This document shows positions 5,569 to 7,498 of a DNA stretch of 7,498 nucleotides, piece by piece (the first letter of the stretch is position 1; each line of letters starts with the position of its first letter). The notes below the pieces were generated by a model. The model did not search any database. It saw only the letters and a list, made by a program, of their open reading frames with translations, and was not told the origin of the DNA. The stretch comes from Paracoccaceae bacterium. Its GTDB lineage: Bacteria > Pseudomonadota > Alphaproteobacteria > Rhodobacterales > Rhodobacteraceae. A program made the position numbers and the translations under genes. The stretch covers positions 1 through 7,498 of the forward strand of contig JAMWZF010000147.1 in assembly GCA_024304875.1 (NCBI GenBank), written 5' to 3'.

Positions 5569-6924
5569 ATGAGCGCACATGACCGACTGCGCCGGCTCGG
5601 CCTCTTCGATGCACGGGTGCCGCGCTACACGTCCTATCCGCCGGCAAACCACTTCGGTGTCGCTGTCGGGCCTGACACATCTGCCGGCTGGATGGAAGCC
5701 GTTGCACCGGGAAGCCGGATCTCGCTCTACCTGCACATCCCCTACTGCCGGCGGCTCTGCTGGTTCTGCGCCTGCCGGACCCAGGGCACTTCGACCGACC
5801 GGCCGCTGGCGCCCTACCTCGAAACGCTCCTGGCGGAATTGCAGATCGTCGGACGGCACCTGCCGCAGGACGTGCAGGTCAGCCAGATCCACCTCGGCGG
5901 CGGCACCCCCACCCTGCTGCCGCCGCAGATGATCGCCCGGCTGGGCGCCGCGCTGCGCGACTTCCGCCCCTGGGCCCCCGACATCCGCTACTCGGTCGAG
6001 ATCGACCCCACCGAGGTCGACGCCCCCCGCCTCGCCGCGCTGGCGAAGGCCGGGATGACGCGCGCCTCGATCGGCGTGCAGGACTTCGACCCCACGGTGC
6101 AGGAGGCGATCGGCCGGACCCAGCCGTTCGAGCAGACCCGGGACGTGGTGGCGATGATCCGGGACGCCGGCGTCGCCTCGCTCAACATGGACATGCTCTA
6201 CGGCCTGCCGCACCAGACCCGCGCCCGGATGGCCGACAGCGTGCAGAAGCTGCTGACCCTGACCCCCGACCGCGTCGCCCTCTACGGCTATGCCCATGTC
6301 CCCTGGATGGCCAAGCGGCAGGTGATGATCCCGGCGGACGCGCTGCCCGATGCCGAAGCCCGGCTGACCCTCTTCGAGACCGCCCGCCGCCTGTTCCTCT
6401 GGGACGGCTACCGCGAGCTCGGGATCGACCACTATGCCCGCGAGGGCGACAGCCTGGCCGACGCCGACCGGACCGGGGCGCTGCGGCGCAACTTCCAGGG
6501 CTATACCGACGATACCTCGGACGTGCTGATCGGCCTCGGCGCCTCGGCGATCTCGCGCTTCCCGCAGGGCTTCGCGCAGAACCATCCGACCTCCTCGCGC
6601 TATGCCGCGGCGGTGCAGGAGGGCGCGCTGGCGACCGCCCGCGGCCACGAGATGAGCCGCGAGGACACCATCCGCGCCGCGATGATCGAAGAGCTGATGT
6701 GCCGGTTCGCGCTGGATCTCCCCCGGCTCGCGGCCCGGCTCGGCGAGGCCGAGGACGACCTGCGCCGCCGGGCCGCGCCGGTGCTGGAGCGCTTCGCGGG
6801 CCAGTTCCGCGACGAGGGCGGGGTCCTGCGCCTGACCGACAGCGCCCGGCTGCTCGCCCGTCTCGCGGCCCATGCGCTCGACGCCTACGCCATGCCCGAG
6901 GGCCGGCACAGCCGCGCCCTCTGA
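5569..6924 (+). CDS. hemN: Oxygen-independent coproporphyrinogen III dehydrogenase
   Basis: This is a 451-residue cytoplasmic radical SAM enzyme that oxidatively decarboxylates coproporphyrinogen III to protoporphyrinogen IX without oxygen, for haem and, in phototrophs, bacteriochlorophyll synthesis. RVPRYTSYP at 16-24 is the conserved N-terminal HemN signature. The 4Fe-4S/SAM motif CX3CX2C is C60, C64 and C67, followed by C69, the CXC-type extra cysteine of true HemN rather than HemW. GGGTPT at 110-115 binds SAM; SIGVQDF (167-173), NMDMLYGLP (206-214), NFQGYT (308-313) and IGLGASAIS (321-329) are also conserved. The HemN C-terminal domain covers about 360-440. Length matches the E. coli enzyme (457). 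The start has AGGA 7 nt upstream. Next to fnrL this corresponds to the gene called hemZ in R. sphaeroides. No full FNR box lies just upstream. Confidence 0.96.
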   Translation: MSAHDRLRRLGLFDARVPRYTSYPPANHFGVAVGPDTSAGWMEAVAPGSRISLYLHIPYCRRLCWFCACRTQGTSTDRPLAPYLETLLAELQIVGRHLPQDVQVSQIHLGGGTPTLLPPQMIARLGAALRDFRPWAPDIRYSVEIDPTEVDAPRLAALAKAGMTRASIGVQDFDPTVQEAIGRTQPFEQTRDVVAMIRDAGVASLNMDMLYGLPHQTRARMADSVQKLLTLTPDRVALYGYAHVPWMAKRQVMIPADALPDAEARLTLFETARRLFLWDGYRELGIDHYAREGDSLADADRTGALRRNFQGYTDDTSDVLIGLGASAISRFPQGFAQNHPTSSRYAAAVQEGALATARGHEMSREDTIRAAMIEELMCRFALDLPRLAARLGEAEDDLRRRAAPVLERFAGQFRDEGGVLRLTDSARLLARLAAHALDAYAMPEGRHSRAL

Positions 6925-6928
6925 CGTC

Positions 6929-6963
6929 TCCGGGGGGGAACCCGGCGGGCTGCCGGCCCCGGA
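6929..6963 (+). terminator. GC-rich hairpin after hemN
   Basis: Five bases after the hemN stop, TCCGGGG (6929-6935) pairs with CCCCGGA (6957-6963), and inside it CCGGC (6942-6946) pairs with GCCGG (6952-6956) around a 5-nt loop, leaving a 6-nt bulge on the left arm. It lies where a terminator is expected, but no run of T follows, so it may act as a transcript 3' end stabiliser or a weak terminator. Confidence 0.4.
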
Positions 6964-7015
6964 GGACGCGGCGGGGCGGGACGGCGGAGGAGCCGGCCCA
7001 CCCCGTTCGGCATCG

Positions 7016-7043
7016 TTGACAGGGCACCCCCCGGCCGTAGGCT
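7016..7043 (+). promoter_or_regulatory. Housekeeping-type promoter, probably leaderless
   Basis: A perfect -35 TTGACA (7016-7021) is followed by a 16-bp spacer and TAGGCT (7038-7043). The -10 is only three of six to TATAAT but is typical of GC-rich alphaproteobacteria. It ends 7 bp before the ATG at 7051, so transcription would start at or within a base or two of the start codon, giving a leaderless mRNA. No Shine-Dalgarno sequence is needed or present. Confidence 0.65.
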
Positions 7044-7050
7044 CCTCTCC

Positions 7051-7498
7051 ATGCGGATTGCCGGGAGAACCCCCGACAGGCTGGTCCTCGTCGATACCCG
7101 GGCCGACAGGCGGCTGGCGCTGGTCCTCGTCGGCCTGCTGCTTTGCGGCGGCGCCGTCCTGGCCGCCTGGAACGGGGCCTGGGTCCCGGTGGCGCTCCTC
7201 GCCGCGGCCCTCGCCGGGCTCGCCGGCTACGCCCGCCTCAGCCACAGCATTGCGACCCTCACCCTCGACCGGACGACGGGCAGGATCACGCAGGTGACCG
7301 AAGACCGCCGCGGGACCCTGACACGGGACTGGCCGCTGGACGGCATCCAGACCGCCGCCGTCAGCACCGTCGGCCGCCGGGACACCGACAGCGGCCGCCA
7401 TTGCCCGACGCTCGTGCTGACCGACGGCACCACCGTCCCCCTCCGCCCCTGGCACTCTGCCGGGACCCAAAGCTGGGAGACGGTCGCCGCGATCCGCC
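7051..7498 (+). CDS. Unrecognised two-span membrane protein (cut by window edge)
   Basis: The frame from ATG 7051 stays open to the last base, giving 149 codons with no stop. I do not recognise the family with certainty. Residues 1-21 (MRIAGRTPDRLVLVDTRADRR) are basic and polar. Two hydrophobic segments follow at about 22-40 and 43-61, separated by a short turn (NGAW), a probable membrane hairpin with both ends in the cytoplasm. From about residue 64 the protein is soluble and beta-rich, with strands such as ATLTLDRTTGRITQV and LVLTDGTTVPLRPW, resembling the small membrane-anchored PH-like hypothetical proteins common in proteobacteria. The start is supported by the TTGACA promoter just upstream. 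The antisense frame is also open, but GC skew at third positions and the membrane pattern favour this one. Its function and any link to the respiratory cluster are unknown. Confidence 0.7.
   Translation, partial: MRIAGRTPDRLVLVDTRADRRLALVLVGLLLCGGAVLAAWNGAWVPVALLAAALAGLAGYARLSHSIATLTLDRTTGRITQVTEDRRGTLTRDWPLDGIQTAAVSTVGRRDTDSGRHCPTLVLTDGTTVPLRPWHSAGTQSWETVAAIR

Noticed and set aside
5705..5707. Upstream in-frame ATG for fnrL
   Set aside because: It would add 61 non-homologous residues overlapping hemN; the ATG at 5524 has a strong ribosome site and the expected protein length.
5548..7470. 640-codon minus-strand frame opposite hemN and the right-edge gene
   Set aside because: The translation is low-complexity Gly/Ala/Arg-rich, whereas the plus strand encodes an unmistakable HemN with all radical SAM motifs.
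1..7498. Search for CRISPR arrays, tRNA or rRNA genes, insertion sequences or phage attachment sites
   Set aside because: No regularly spaced repeats, cloverleaf sequences, transposase-like proteins or terminal inverted repeats were seen.

Overview
The window is a GC-rich (roughly two-thirds G+C by eye) chromosomal segment of an alphaproteobacterium, most likely of the Rhodobacter/Paracoccus group (Rhodobacterales). The protein sequences, the gene order and the FNR-type operators all point there: a cbb3 oxidase operon (ccoNOQP), a divergent tandem-domain universal stress protein gene, an fnrL-type regulator gene and a hemN/hemZ-type gene. This is the micro-oxic respiration and tetrapyrrole neighbourhood known from Rhodobacter sphaeroides and R. 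capsulatus.

Layout, left to right. Positions 1-15 are probably the first codons of ccoG (rdxB), reading left and cut by the window edge. It is preceded by an FNR box (76-89) with a -10-like TATTCA exactly 22 bp away. Positions 112-3683 hold ccoN, ccoO, ccoQ and ccoP on the minus strand, tightly packed (ccoQ/ccoP overlap by 4 bp), encoding a complete cbb3-type cytochrome c oxidase. The 204-bp region 3684-3887 separates ccoN from a divergent uspA-family gene (3888-4724) and carries a second FNR box (3785-3798). A 44-bp gap with a 13-bp direct repeat separates uspA from the convergent fnrL (4769-5524, minus). Only 44 bp separate fnrL from the divergent hemN (5569-6924, plus). After a 126-bp gap with a GC-rich hairpin and a good TTGACA promoter, an unrecognised membrane protein gene begins at 7051 and runs off the right edge.

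The inferred logic is that FnrL senses low oxygen through its Fe-S cluster and binds TTGAT-N4-ATCAA-like sites. Through the two boxes here it would switch on the high-affinity terminal oxidase (ccoNOQP), the oxidase assembly genes that normally start with ccoG, and the stress protein gene. HemN supplies haem (and, in phototrophs, bacteriochlorophyll precursors) when oxygen is too low for HemF. All catalytic and cofactor residues I could check are present, and no frameshifts or mobile elements were seen.

I did not find a new biological system. The most interesting details are the identical 22-bp FNR-box-to-(-10) spacing at two promoters, an acidic insertion in the second haem domain of CcoP, an N-terminal extension on CcoO, the very compressed fnrL/hemN promoter region, and an apparently leaderless promoter for the unknown membrane protein.
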